Virus record (IMG/VR): IMGVR_UViG_3300007540_000013
Span: 35,006-99,005 of that record
Origin: a virus
DNA length: 64,000 bases
Direction: 5' to 3' (one strand)
The notes under the pieces are model-generated. The model worked only from the letters and a program-made list of their open reading frames with translations. It was not told the DNA's origin and searched no databases. Positions 6,118 to 15,222 of the stretch are shown one piece after another. How positions within the stretch are numbered: the first letter of the stretch is position 1; every line of letters starts with the position of its first letter. The position numbers and the translations under genes are program-made.

Positions 6118-6852
6118 ATGCTTACTGCTGAACAGATTTTAGAGAATTATAATAAGCATCTTGCTATTATTAACTCATCTATCACCGGTGATCGACGTGA
6201 TTTAGTGCTTTCTATGATAGAAACCGTTGGAGAAACCTATGTTATGTCACCTGCTAGTGGGAAATCGTGGTATCATAATGCTTTTGCCGGTGGTTACGTT
6301 GATCATGTCAATAGAGTCGTTGAAACTGCGGTGAAAATGATGAAATTCTGGGAATCGATGGGTGGAACTATCGATTTTACCCAAGAGGAACTCGTTTTTG
6401 CTGCTCTTTTCCATGATTTAGGTAAAATAGGTGATGGAAACAGTGCTGGATACATTGAACAGACTGATAACTGGCGTAGAGATAAGCTAAATGAGATGTA
6501 CAAACCTAATCCTGAGTTAGATTTCATGATGATCCCTGATAGATCTCTATACATACTCCAGAAGTTCGGTATTCAAGTATCTCACAAAGAGTATTTAGGT
6601 ATCAAACTACACGATGGTGTCTTTGATGACGGGAATAAGCCATACTTCTTTAGTTACAACCCAGACTCTCGTATGAGAACTAACATAGTCAACGTTCTAC
6701 ACATGGCAGACTACATGGCTTCTAAGGTAGAATACGATATGTGGAAGAGAGATGGTGGAAAAACCACTCCATCTACTCAGAAAACTAAATCTTCCACAGG
6801 TAAGACTATTAAATCATCAGAAGGACTTAGTAATTTTATAAAAAATATTTAG
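6118..6852 (+). CDS. HD-domain phosphohydrolase
   Basis: Encodes 244 residues from ATG 6118; an in-frame TTG at 6109 overlapping the upstream gene is less likely. It carries the metal-binding residues of the HD superfamily: His63 in GGYVDHVNRV, the HD pair His99-Asp100 in ALFHDLGKIGD, His165 in KLHDG, and His195/Asp198 in HMAD. HD enzymes hydrolyse nucleotides or cyclic nucleotides with a bound metal; the substrate cannot be told from sequence. The C-terminal 35 residues are Ser/Thr/Lys-rich and probably flexible. It sits before the membrane protein and sigma factor genes with no gap. Confidence 0.8.
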   Translation: MLTAEQILENYNKHLAIINSSITGDRRDLVLSMIETVGETYVMSPASGKSWYHNAFAGGYVDHVNRVVETAVKMMKFWESMGGTIDFTQEELVFAALFHDLGKIGDGNSAGYIEQTDNWRRDKLNEMYKPNPELDFMMIPDRSLYILQKFGIQVSHKEYLGIKLHDGVFDDGNKPYFFSYNPDSRMRTNIVNVLHMADYMASKVEYDMWKRDGGKTTPSTQKTKSSTGKTIKSSEGLSNFIKNI

Positions 6853-6854
6853 AA

Positions 6855-7154
6855 ATGTTGGTTTTATCAATTATTTTAGCTATATTACTGATTATACTTG
6901 GATACTTTACTTGGAATTTACTAAGAAAAGTAGAAAAGTACGAAGATATAGCACAGTATCAACAAAATTATATCGAGAATGTATCCACCGTTATTGGTGA
7001 ATCCTCAAAAAGGTTACGTGAAGTTGATGAAAAAGGAACTTTTGAGTCGGATGACGAAATTGGATTTTTCTTCAAAGGGGTAAAAGAGATACAAAGTATA
7101 CTTGATGAGTTTAACCTTAACGTAACCGATGGGCAGAAAAAAGAGCAAAGCTAA
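6855..7154 (+). CDS. Small membrane-anchored protein conserved in T4-like phages
   Basis: Encodes 99 residues: one transmembrane helix at about residues 3-23, a short coiled segment, then a conserved-looking patch with SSKRLREVDEKGTFESDDEI (about 50-69) followed by an amphipathic helix. From memory, similar single-pass proteins with an 'EKGxFExDDEVG' patch occur in many T4-like marine phages without known function. Its end overlaps the start of the sigma factor gene by 26 bases, so the two are co-expressed. Confidence 0.7.
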   Translation: MLVLSIILAILLIILGYFTWNLLRKVEKYEDIAQYQQNYIENVSTVIGESSKRLREVDEKGTFESDDEIGFFFKGVKEIQSILDEFNLNVTDGQKKEQS

Positions 7155-7833
7155 TTACTTTACCCAAGAAACCGAAGATGCAATCGTAGCTTATAATAAT
7201 TCAAAAGATTTTGAGTTTAGGAATAAGATTTTTAGTGATAGGATTTATTACCCTCTATACAAGCTAGCAGAAAACATAATTCATACTTTTAAATTTTACT
7301 ATACCGATGTAGACGATCTCGAGGATTTAAAACTTGAGGTCGTTTCCCTGTTAGTAGAAGAGAAGTTACATATGTTCGATCCTACTAGAGGAGCAAAAGC
7401 ATACTCGTACTTTGGAACTATTGTTAAGCGTCACTTAATTAATTATAATAATAAGAATTATAAGAGAGTTAAGCAGCAGACAACTATGGATGTATGGGAA
7501 GGAAGTTACGATTTCAACACTCCTGAGATTCACCCCTACGCATTATCTTTAAAACAGGTATTTGATATGTACATCGATGAAATGTATGATAAGTTAGATG
7601 ACCTGTTCACTAAAGATGCTGATAGACAGATAGCAGACGCCGTCTTAACGTTATTTAAAAAACGTTACGACTTAGATATTTTCAAAAAGAAAGCTCTCTA
7701 TATTTACATTCGAGAAATAACCGGTACCGAAACACCGTACCTCACCAGAGTCATAAACGTACTAAAAGAAGAGTTCTATATAATCTACAACGAACTTAAC
7801 GAAAAAGGGTTAATTGACTTAAATAAGTACTGA
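7129..7833 (+). CDS. 55: Late transcription sigma factor, gp55-like
   Basis: Encodes 234 residues. Residues 83-105 (starting FDPTRGAKAYSYFG, then IVKRHLIN) match the conserved sigma-70 family region 2 segment as found in gp55 of T4-like phages, which contacts core polymerase and the late promoter. It lacks the full region 4 of host sigma factors, as expected for gp55. T4 gp55 works with a sliding clamp and co-activator to recognise TATAAATA. Here the likely target is the TATTTATA motif upstream of virion genes, the first copy being 3 bases after this gene. Confidence 0.85.
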   Translation: MGRKKSKANYFTQETEDAIVAYNNSKDFEFRNKIFSDRIYYPLYKLAENIIHTFKFYYTDVDDLEDLKLEVVSLLVEEKLHMFDPTRGAKAYSYFGTIVKRHLINYNNKNYKRVKQQTTMDVWEGSYDFNTPEIHPYALSLKQVFDMYIDEMYDKLDDLFTKDADRQIADAVLTLFKKRYDLDIFKKKALYIYIREITGTETPYLTRVINVLKEEFYIIYNELNEKGLIDLNKY

Positions 7834-7836
7834 TTC

Positions 7837-7844
7837 TATTTATA
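7837..7844 (+). promoter_or_regulatory. TATTTATA motif (putative late promoter)
   Basis: CTATTTATA, 11 bases before the ATG at 7856. It is the first motif of the baseplate gene cluster. Confidence 0.6.
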
Positions 7845-7855
7845 AAAGAAAAGGT

Positions 7856-8206
7856 ATGGGGTTAGATAAAACACTCTTTAAAGAAAAATCTTTTTCCGAC
7901 GTACTAGAAGAGATCTACACTAATTCTAAGAAGAAAGAAAAGCAGATCAATACTCTCATCGGAGAACTTAAACCTCTTATTGAAAACATAGGAGACGCTA
8001 CTCTTGTTGTTCCTATGATTGCTAACTACTTAGAGATAGGTGTTAAGAATGATAAACACTTAATTGATATGCTTGCTGTTGTACAACGTATGGAGAATGC
8101 ATCTAAAAACGGTGATGCAGCAGGATTTGAACTAGGCGCTGATGAGCTTGCTCAAATCTTAGAGCAGATGGAAGAGGAAGCAGAAGAGCCTAAGCAAGGA
8201 GAATAA
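7856..8206 (+). CDS. Conserved-type protein at head of baseplate cluster, function unknown
   Basis: Encodes 116 residues, mostly helical, with a very acidic C-terminus (EQMEEEAEEPKQGE). It begins with a KEKSFSDVLEEIY helix. There is no membrane segment. It is preceded by a TATTTATA motif and joined to the spike gene by a TAATG stop/start overlap, so it is probably a late protein linked to tail assembly, either a chaperone or a small baseplate part. That role is inferred from position only. Confidence 0.65.
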   Translation: MGLDKTLFKEKSFSDVLEEIYTNSKKKEKQINTLIGELKPLIENIGDATLVVPMIANYLEIGVKNDKHLIDMLAVVQRMENASKNGDAAGFELGADELAQILEQMEEEAEEPKQGE

Positions 8207-9318
8207 TGTCAACAGAAACTAGATACGGATCAACAGGTACAGGTAATATATTTGAAGTACCGGCAACTTCAACATCCCAAGGTAGCTTAACTAACAACTG
8301 GGCGCAGGTTACAGGTACCTCTTTTACCGATTCCACATTAGATACTAATGGCGTTCGGTATCGATCTATTGGATCAAGTGTAGGTCGAGAAGATGGTACT
8401 GCTTACCCATTCTACCAGAGTCTAAAAAATGTACCTGTAATTGGAGAAGTTATATTAGTAATTCCCGGACCTAAAGCTGGAGGTGATTCAAGAAGCGCTT
8501 CTGGTGATTATTATTTACCTGCATTAAATATATGGAATAACCCTCAAGCAGGTCGTTCCAGCGCAGGTAACTACCTCCCCGAAATTAAAGATGGCTGGCA
8601 AGAAACAATAGACAACAACCCTCTGTATCCATTCCCAGGAGATGTAATATTAGAAGGCCGAAAAGGACAGAGTATAAGATTATCTGAAAGTTTATCAAAG
8701 ACTCCCTGGCAAGGTGCAAGAGCTGATCTTTCTACTATTGCTATAGTAAGCGGGATCAACACAACAGGTCGTCCTGAAGAATTTGTAGTCGAAGATATAA
8801 ATAGAGATGCGTCTTCTATATACCTTTTACAAGGTCAGAGAATCCCCTTAGAGACTACACATCAATGGAAGCGTGGAGAAATTACAAGTTATGGAACTCA
8901 GACCTTACCTCTAGATGCTAAAAGTTACACAGGTAACCAAGTAGTGCTTAACAGCGGCAGGGTATACCTTAATGCCTCTTCCGAACACGTATTGATATCC
9001 GCTCAACAACATGTAGGGTTATTAGGAGATCAAGTTCATATTGACGGAGTGAATAGTATAAATCTTGCTGCGCCCATCGTATCACTAACAACAGCAGCTA
9101 GAAACCCAGCTGTTAAAGGTAATGAGCTATTATTAGAAATTGAAAATTTATACAGTAGGTTACTAAGCTTAACCGAAACATTATCTGATACTTTAAGCGA
9201 GATTAATAAAAACACTGATACCGCAGAAGAATTAAAAGACTTCCTAATAGGTCGATTAGATAATGATAACCAAAAGCTAGTAGAATCACTACTATCTAAA
9301 ACCGTACTTTTAAGTTAA
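8206..9318 (+). CDS. Baseplate central spike, gp5-like (no lysozyme domain)
   Basis: Encodes 370 residues. An OB-fold-like N-terminal region includes VPVIGEVILVIPGP (about 76-89) and a second beta part PFPGDVILEGRKGQ. Residues about 250-300 form regular short beta strands (SGRVYLNASSEHVLISAQQH) typical of the triple beta-helix of gp5/VgrG spikes, followed by a helical tail. In T4, gp5 has a lysozyme domain between these parts; none is visible here. The spike would form the membrane-piercing tip at the centre of the baseplate. Confidence 0.7.
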   Translation: MSTETRYGSTGTGNIFEVPATSTSQGSLTNNWAQVTGTSFTDSTLDTNGVRYRSIGSSVGREDGTAYPFYQSLKNVPVIGEVILVIPGPKAGGDSRSASGDYYLPALNIWNNPQAGRSSAGNYLPEIKDGWQETIDNNPLYPFPGDVILEGRKGQSIRLSESLSKTPWQGARADLSTIAIVSGINTTGRPEEFVVEDINRDASSIYLLQGQRIPLETTHQWKRGEITSYGTQTLPLDAKSYTGNQVVLNSGRVYLNASSEHVLISAQQHVGLLGDQVHIDGVNSINLAAPIVSLTTAARNPAVKGNELLLEIENLYSRLLSLTETLSDTLSEINKNTDTAEELKDFLIGRLDNDNQKLVESLLSKTVLLS

Positions 9319-9320
9319 CC

Positions 9321-11069
9321 ATGGCAACACTATTAGAAGAATTACAGAAAGTACAGCCCTGTGATGGTAGAAGTTTAATTCAATTAATAACTCAACGCGT
9401 CATCCAAGAGATTACTCGTCTAAAAAGACAGGCGTGTGAAGAGGTAGCAAATACATTCTCAACTTACGGATTAGAGAATATTTACCCCTGTGATTACTTA
9501 ACAGAGGAGTTCTTAGAGAAACTACTAACTACAGAACCTACAGAAGCTATCTCATCTGTATTACTAAGAGCAGGTTACCCTCCTCATCTCCTAAAAGCAT
9601 TTGTACAGGGGTTTGATGAGTTATCTGATGAAGAACTTCAAGAGATGTTAGAGTGGACTCAACCTCGTACCGGTATTCGTATTCATCCTAAAACAAGTAA
9701 ATATTTTAGAACAGAAACAACCACTACTCTTTCTACCAGTATAACAGAACTAGTCGTAACTAGAACTCAACAAGTCACTAGAGATTTAACTCCTACTGAA
9801 CTTGCAAATCTACGAGAAGAACGTAAAACCGAGCAAGCAAAGAAACAGGAATTAGAACTTGAAAAACAAAAGCAGGAATTTTTCGAAACTGTACGTAAAG
9901 AGAGTCCTAGAGCATTAGAGTTAATTTTAGGAGAAGGACCTAGAATAACCCGAGAAGAATACCAAGGTACAGGATTTAGCTCCCTCGCATTAACCCTAGT
10001 ACAGGAAGCTCAGAACAACAAGTACATGTCTGAAGAAGTATTTAATAGTTATGCTAGTTTAAAGAAACCGGTTAATGAAGGAGGGTTTAATCAATCAAGT
10101 AGTTACTGGGGATACGGTACGTATGGTTTTGGAATCGGAGGTGAAATTGAAGAAGTAACCGTAACTGCTTCAGCACTTCCACAAGAAACTCTTACCGTCA
10201 CTGAGACAGAAACATTTACCGAAACTGAAGAAATAGTTACCACAGAAGAGATCACAACAACAACCGTGGTATTATCTGAAAACGAAGTTAAAGAAGTTCG
10301 TGAATTTTATTTAAATCAAGGAATAGGTAACATAGTAAACTTTTTAGCTGAAAGTCTAGGAACTGAAGTAAACAGCCAACTACAATGTCCAACTCCGGAT
10401 ACGACTTCAAGACTAATAACCCGTGTCACTAACCTAGCAAGAGTAGTAAATGACGTTAAACAGACAATCACTACATTACAGCAAATAGTAAATGCTACAT
10501 CTGCAATATTTAACTTATTAAGTAGGATTGTAGATATCTTAAAAAAAGTGATTATCGCTGCTCAACCAGCTATTATCGCTGCAGCTTCAGCGCTATTTAC
10601 AGCTGGTATTGCTGCTATACTCAATAAAATTACAGGAGCTGCTCGAAGTATCATCACTAAGTACGAACCGCAGATTGAGAAATTAGATAAGCAGATTTGT
10701 GCTGCTGCTGGTTCATTAACTTTTGTAGTAGCTAATATAAACGTAGTTGATGCTTTTATTAGAGTTATTGATGAACTATTAAGAAACTGTATACAGGAAC
10801 TATCTAATTCTAATGATGCACTATCAACCGCAGTAGCATCCGCATTAACCCCTATCACAGGGAATCCTCGCGGATCTGGAGATATTGAGTATAGAGGATA
10901 TAAAATTGAAGTAAGAACTAAAGCAAGCGATAATACATTAAAACAACGTTACGCTGTAGGATTAGATTCGAATAATGTAGCAGCTATCGAAGGTCCGTTA
11001 TCATATAGTGCTGACGCAGAAATACTTATCGAAGAATTAAAATATAGAATTGACACATATTTAGGCTAA
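9321..11069 (+). CDS. Large baseplate-cluster protein with hydrophobic segment
   Basis: Encodes 582 residues, not assigned to a family. The N-terminal part (1-130) is helical. A Thr/Glu-rich low-complexity stretch covers about 275-315, followed by helices and a long hydrophobic alanine/isoleucine-rich stretch (about 412-435) that could enter a membrane. The last 60 residues form a compact beta-alpha end containing EYRGYKIEVRT. It lies between the spike and gp25 genes, where T4-like phages keep baseplate hub components. A hub or tape-like role, or membrane insertion during DNA delivery, is speculation. Confidence 0.65.
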   Translation: MATLLEELQKVQPCDGRSLIQLITQRVIQEITRLKRQACEEVANTFSTYGLENIYPCDYLTEEFLEKLLTTEPTEAISSVLLRAGYPPHLLKAFVQGFDELSDEELQEMLEWTQPRTGIRIHPKTSKYFRTETTTTLSTSITELVVTRTQQVTRDLTPTELANLREERKTEQAKKQELELEKQKQEFFETVRKESPRALELILGEGPRITREEYQGTGFSSLALTLVQEAQNNKYMSEEVFNSYASLKKPVNEGGFNQSSSYWGYGTYGFGIGGEIEEVTVTASALPQETLTVTETETFTETEEIVTTEEITTTTVVLSENEVKEVREFYLNQGIGNIVNFLAESLGTEVNSQLQCPTPDTTSRLITRVTNLARVVNDVKQTITTLQQIVNATSAIFNLLSRIVDILKKVIIAAQPAIIAAASALFTAGIAAILNKITGAARSIITKYEPQIEKLDKQICAAAGSLTFVVANINVVDAFIRVIDELLRNCIQELSNSNDALSTAVASALTPITGNPRGSGDIEYRGYKIEVRTKASDNTLKQRYAVGLDSNNVAAIEGPLSYSADAEILIEELKYRIDTYLG

Positions 11070-11072
11070 ATC

Positions 11073-11080
11073 TATTTATA
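11073..11080 (+). promoter_or_regulatory. TATTTATA motif (putative late promoter)
   Basis: CTATTTATA only 3 bases before the ATG at 11,084. A TTG lies 20 bases upstream (11050-11052), so a host-like reading is also possible. Confidence 0.45.
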
Positions 11081-11083
11081 ATT

Positions 11084-11500
11084 ATGAAAGCATCCGATTT
11101 TAAAAAAATTATTAAAGAAGCAGTAAGAGAAGCTATTAGAGAAGAACTCTCTGAAATGCAGCAACCGGTACAAGAGCAAGTTCAAAAACAGCCGCTCAAA
11201 TCTACCGGGAACTCTATCTTAGACGCCCTCAACGAGACTAAAAGTAGTATGACCTCAGAAGACTACAGAAACATTGGAGGAGATTTTAGAGCTGATATGG
11301 CTCAAAGTTTTAATAAAGCAGCATTCACTCCTAAAGGTAGAGCTGTAAAACCAGCCTCTGATGACCCTAGAGCAGTTAAAGCAGCAGTAGCTTCTGCACC
11401 TAAAATAGGTTTAGACTTATCTCAGTTAGGATTTGTGAATAAAGCAGCCGCTATTGTTAACGAGGTAGATAGAAAACAAAAAGAAAAGTTTAACGTATAA
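11084..11500 (+). CDS. Small virion-cluster protein with N-terminal helical tag
   Basis: Encodes 138 residues. The start is an amphipathic charged helix (FKKIIKEAVREAIREELSE, residues 6-24) resembling the N-terminal helices of proteins at 31,443, 31,702, 32,681 and 39,456, and ending in L-S-E, a possible prohead protease site. The rest is low in complexity with Ala/Lys-rich stretches and a short hydrophobic motif (IGLDLSQLGF). It overlaps the gp25 start by TAATG. Function unknown. Confidence 0.65.
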   Translation: MKASDFKKIIKEAVREAIREELSEMQQPVQEQVQKQPLKSTGNSILDALNETKSSMTSEDYRNIGGDFRADMAQSFNKAAFTPKGRAVKPASDDPRAVKAAVASAPKIGLDLSQLGFVNKAAAIVNEVDRKQKEKFNV

Positions 11501-11910
11501 TGGCATATAAGGTTCAAAGAATTAATCCTCTAGACTTACAGCCCAGGAAAGCTGTAGGAGTAGCTTTACCTTTTTCAGGTAGAGCTGTTTTTAATTCTAC
11601 ATATACCTCTAAAGAAGCTGTTAGATCTAATTTAATTAACTTTTTCTTAACAGGAAAGAACGAAAGAGTTTTTAATCTTGATTTTGGCGCTGGACTACGT
11701 AATATGTTATTTGAAGGGATAACTCAAGAAAAAATTGAAGAACTAAAATTAAATATAATAAAGTCTCTAGAACTATATTTCCCACGAGTACAGGTTTCTA
11801 GCTTAAATCTCAAAGCATATCCCGATCAAAACTTAATAAACTTTGAACTTAAGTACTCTGTAGTACAGACAAATATACAAGACGAGATATCAATTAATTT
11901 TGAACAATAA
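11500..11910 (+). CDS. 25: Baseplate wedge protein, gp25-like
   Basis: Encodes 136 residues, the usual length of gp25/GpW-type wedge proteins. The family hallmark is present at about residues 60-75: a helix ending near ERVF, then FGAGLRNMLFE, followed by a helical segment and a final beta hairpin. In T4, gp25 forms part of the baseplate wedge core and helps start sheath polymerisation. It is directly joined to gp6 by a TAATG overlap, the same order as in many contractile tails. Confidence 0.88.
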   Translation: MAYKVQRINPLDLQPRKAVGVALPFSGRAVFNSTYTSKEAVRSNLINFFLTGKNERVFNLDFGAGLRNMLFEGITQEKIEELKLNIIKSLELYFPRVQVSSLNLKAYPDQNLINFELKYSVVQTNIQDEISINFEQ

Positions 11911-13736
11911 TGGCGCAACAGAGAGAAATACAGTATTCAAATAAGACTTTTAGTGATTTCCGTAAACAGTTAATTGATTACGCTAAAAACTATTTCCCTG
12001 ACTCTTATAACGACTTCTCACCAACATCACCCGGTATGATGTTTATGGAGATGGCAGCTTATGTAGGAGATGTACTTTCTTTCTATCAAGATATACAGCT
12101 ACAAGAGACCTTCTTGCAATACGCTCAAGAACCAGGTAACCTTTATAACTTAGCGTATATGATGGGTTACCGTCCAAAAGTTACATCTGCAGCAACTGTA
12201 ATGCTAGACTTATACCAGCAAGTACCATCCAAAAACGCAGGTACAAACGCAGTACCGGATTACGACTACGCTATTACTCTTGATAATAATGCTGTAGTTC
12301 AAAGCACCACTAATCCTGCAGTACAGTTCTTAATTCAAGATAAAGTTAGTTTTAACTACTCCTCATCTTACGATCCTACAACTGTATCAATTTACGAAAC
12401 AGCAGGAGGTAATATTACTAAATTCTTATTAAAAAAGCAAGTAAAAGCAATATCTGGAGAAATAAAAACAGCCACAGAAAATATATCCTCAGTAGAGAGA
12501 TTCAAAACTATAACTATAAACGATACGGATATTATCGGTATATTAGATGTTACTGATGGAGATGGTAATGTTTGGACAGAAGTACCCTACTTAGCTCAAG
12601 ACACTGTTTTTGAAGAAAATACTAATACTGCAACCGACAGCAACTTAGTACCATATTCAGTAACACTCCAAAAAACACCTCGTAGATTTGTAACCAGGTA
12701 TACCTCAACAGGTGCTATTCAATTACAATTTGGTGCAGGTCAAACCGGAGAAGATGACACTGTAATCACACCAGACCCAACTAACGTAGGACTACCATCT
12801 CAAACTATCGGAGTAACTAAGATTGATGTAGCTTACGATCCATCAAACTTTATGTTTACAGGAGCTTACGGTTTAGCACCTAGCTCTGATTTAACTATTA
12901 GGTACATTGTTGGTGGCGGCGTTGCCGCTAACGTACCCTTAGATACTATTACAACAGTAGTATCTTCTACTAAAACTGCAATACAGACCGGATATGAAGA
13001 TACCTTTACAGTTAATAACCCAGAACCTGCTACAGGAGGTAAAGATGGCGACACTGTAGATGAATTAAGACAGAATTCATTAAAATCCTACAACGAACAG
13101 TTAAGAGCAGTTACTGCTCAAGACTATACAGTTAGAGCACAATCACTACCTCCAAGATTTGGATCTGTAGCTAAAGTATTCGTTACTCAAGATCAACTAA
13201 CAAGCACTAAGAGTGTTACTGATAATATTATAGATAGTAACCCATTAGCTATCTCATTGTATATCTTAGCTTATAATCAAGATAAACAATTAAGAACTGC
13301 AACATCAACACTCAAGACAAATCTTAAAAACTACTTATCGCAATATAAACTTTTAACAGATGCTATTAATATTAAAGATGCATTTGTAGTTAATATAGGA
13401 GTGAAGTACGAGATTGTGTTAAGACCCTCAGCTACTGCAAAAGACGTACTTACTAAATGTACTGAAACATTACAAGATTATTTTAATATAACAAAATGGA
13501 GTATTAACGAACCCATTAATATCTCGAAACTCTACACACTACTAGACAGAATTAAAGGCGTACAAACAGTTCAGCATGTTGAATTAGTTAATAAAGCGGG
13601 TGGGAATTATTCTCAATACGGATATGATATCGCAGGAGCAACAAGGAACAACATAGTATATCCTTCTTATGATCCTTGTATATTTGAAATAAAATATCCA
13701 AATACAGATATTGAAGGAAGGATTATAACTTTATAA
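11910..13736 (+). CDS. 6: Baseplate wedge protein, gp6 / GpJ-like
   Basis: Encodes 608 residues, close to T4 gp6 (660). The N-terminal block FSPTSPGMMFMEMAAYVGDVLSFYQDI (split here: FSPTSPGMM, then MEMAAYVGDVLSFYQD) is the signature of GpJ-type wedge proteins. The C-terminal half contains the TVDELRQNSLKSY segment and the repeated alpha/beta domains seen in baseplate J proteins. Dimers of this protein form the ring that holds the baseplate wedges together. It follows gp25 directly. Confidence 0.9.
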   Translation: MAQQREIQYSNKTFSDFRKQLIDYAKNYFPDSYNDFSPTSPGMMFMEMAAYVGDVLSFYQDIQLQETFLQYAQEPGNLYNLAYMMGYRPKVTSAATVMLDLYQQVPSKNAGTNAVPDYDYAITLDNNAVVQSTTNPAVQFLIQDKVSFNYSSSYDPTTVSIYETAGGNITKFLLKKQVKAISGEIKTATENISSVERFKTITINDTDIIGILDVTDGDGNVWTEVPYLAQDTVFEENTNTATDSNLVPYSVTLQKTPRRFVTRYTSTGAIQLQFGAGQTGEDDTVITPDPTNVGLPSQTIGVTKIDVAYDPSNFMFTGAYGLAPSSDLTIRYIVGGGVAANVPLDTITTVVSSTKTAIQTGYEDTFTVNNPEPATGGKDGDTVDELRQNSLKSYNEQLRAVTAQDYTVRAQSLPPRFGSVAKVFVTQDQLTSTKSVTDNIIDSNPLAISLYILAYNQDKQLRTATSTLKTNLKNYLSQYKLLTDAINIKDAFVVNIGVKYEIVLRPSATAKDVLTKCTETLQDYFNITKWSINEPINISKLYTLLDRIKGVQTVQHVELVNKAGGNYSQYGYDIAGATRNNIVYPSYDPCIFEIKYPNTDIEGRIITL

Positions 13737-13748
13737 TAAGAATAAACG

Positions 13749-14870
13749 ATGGCTGTATTTAAAGTATTTGCTGAAAAAGACGCAACAATATATTCACAAC
13801 TACCAATTACTAATACTGGATTAGATGAAATTTTAGAAGTAGCTACGTACTATAAAGGTACTAACGAGTATGTTGCTCGTAGCCTAATTCAATTTGACTC
13901 TACAGAAATCAATAACGTATTAAATAACTACGTATCCTCATCTACTAGAGCTGCAACAGATATGAGCGCATCAATTAGACTCTATCTAGCATCTGCCGAT
14001 GAACTGCCAACCGATTACGTAGTTGAAGGTTACCCGGTATATGTAGGTAGTGGTAATACCTGGAATCAAGGGACAGGACAGTATAACGATGCACCTGTAA
14101 CTACAGATGGAGTAGCATGGTCCCACACTCAATCCTCCGGATCTGGTGTATGGGGAGTAACTACATACGTAACTCAATCATACTCTGGGAGTAACACAGG
14201 CGGTGGTTCTTGGTATACAGGTTCTACAGGGTATACATTTGATTTCACGCAACGTCACACGGTAGCTTCTACGCATGATCTTAATTTAGATATAAGCGAT
14301 GGTGTAAAAGCACAATACGACGGAACAATATCTAACGCAGGATTCTTACTTAAATTAACTAGTAGCTTAGAATTTAAAGAAGATACTCAAGTATTCTTAA
14401 GATATTTCTCTACAGATACTCATACAATATATCCTCCTTGTTTAGAGATTAAATGGGATGATTTTGAAAACAATTCAACGTTAGCCGAGGTATCTGAAAT
14501 TAATCCTGTTATAAAAATAAAAAATAACAGAGGCAGGTTTACTGACGAAGGATTTCAGAAATTTAATTTACATGTTAGACCTAAATACCCTACTAGGACG
14601 TTCTCAACATCATCAGCGTACTTAACAAATCACTACTTACCTACAGCTTCATACTGGGGTATTAGAGATGAGAATACTGAAGAGATGGTAATTGATTTCG
14701 ACACTAAGTTTACAAAAATTAGTAGAGACGCTAACGGAAACCATTTTACAGTACATATGGGAGGATTGCAACCCGAAAGGTATTATAGAGCTCTAATTAA
14801 AACTTCTATTGACGGATCAACAACTGTGTTAGACGAAAATTTAGTTTTTAAAGTAGTGAGAAATGGGTGA
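13749..14870 (+). CDS. Baseplate-associated beta-rich protein (DNRLRE-like)
   Basis: Encodes 373 residues. The N-terminal 220 residues look like a DNRLRE-type beta sandwich: a start with DATIYS, a GLDEIL turn, RSLIQFD near residue 45, and repeated Gly/Ser/Thr-rich loops with WNQGTGQYND. Such domains occur in secreted and phage-surface proteins and often bind ligands or glycans. The C-terminal 140 residues form another beta domain (about 250-373). It lies in the wedge operon, so it is probably an outer baseplate component. The family call is from memory and moderate. Confidence 0.55.
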   Translation: MAVFKVFAEKDATIYSQLPITNTGLDEILEVATYYKGTNEYVARSLIQFDSTEINNVLNNYVSSSTRAATDMSASIRLYLASADELPTDYVVEGYPVYVGSGNTWNQGTGQYNDAPVTTDGVAWSHTQSSGSGVWGVTTYVTQSYSGSNTGGGSWYTGSTGYTFDFTQRHTVASTHDLNLDISDGVKAQYDGTISNAGFLLKLTSSLEFKEDTQVFLRYFSTDTHTIYPPCLEIKWDDFENNSTLAEVSEINPVIKIKNNRGRFTDEGFQKFNLHVRPKYPTRTFSTSSAYLTNHYLPTASYWGIRDENTEEMVIDFDTKFTKISRDANGNHFTVHMGGLQPERYYRALIKTSIDGSTTVLDENLVFKVVRNG

Positions 14871-15222
14871 TAAAGTTGATTTAAAAAACAGTACAGTTAG
14901 GTTATCCGAATTTAATCGAAGGATTGATAACTCATTTAAGTACTTTGCAGAACAGGAAACTTCTGTAGATACTGATACAGTACAGGAATTATTTAGACTA
15001 TACGATAAGTTATTTTTAGAAATACCTTCAACTGGTAATAGTTCCCATGAGACTTTAGTAAGAAGAAGTTCTCAAATTTACAAGATACCAGATGATCCAA
15101 ATATAAGTTTACTTCAAAACGAGATCACTGATTTAAGGAGACAGCTATTAGAAGCAAATGAAACTATAGCTGATCTATCTGATATTAATACGAATATTGC
15201 AGGATTAACAACAAATGGCTAG
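14863..15222 (+). CDS. Small coiled-coil baseplate-cluster protein
   Basis: Encodes 119 residues with a helical N-terminus and a clear coiled coil at about residues 80-108 (LLQNEITDLRRQLLEANETI). Its start overlaps the upstream stop (ATGGGTGA) and its end overlaps the next start (ATGGCTAG), so it is translated in step with the large protein downstream. It may be a trimerising or bridging part of the baseplate. Not recognised. Confidence 0.65.
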   Translation: MGDKVDLKNSTVRLSEFNRRIDNSFKYFAEQETSVDTDTVQELFRLYDKLFLEIPSTGNSSHETLVRRSSQIYKIPDDPNISLLQNEITDLRRQLLEANETIADLSDINTNIAGLTTNG

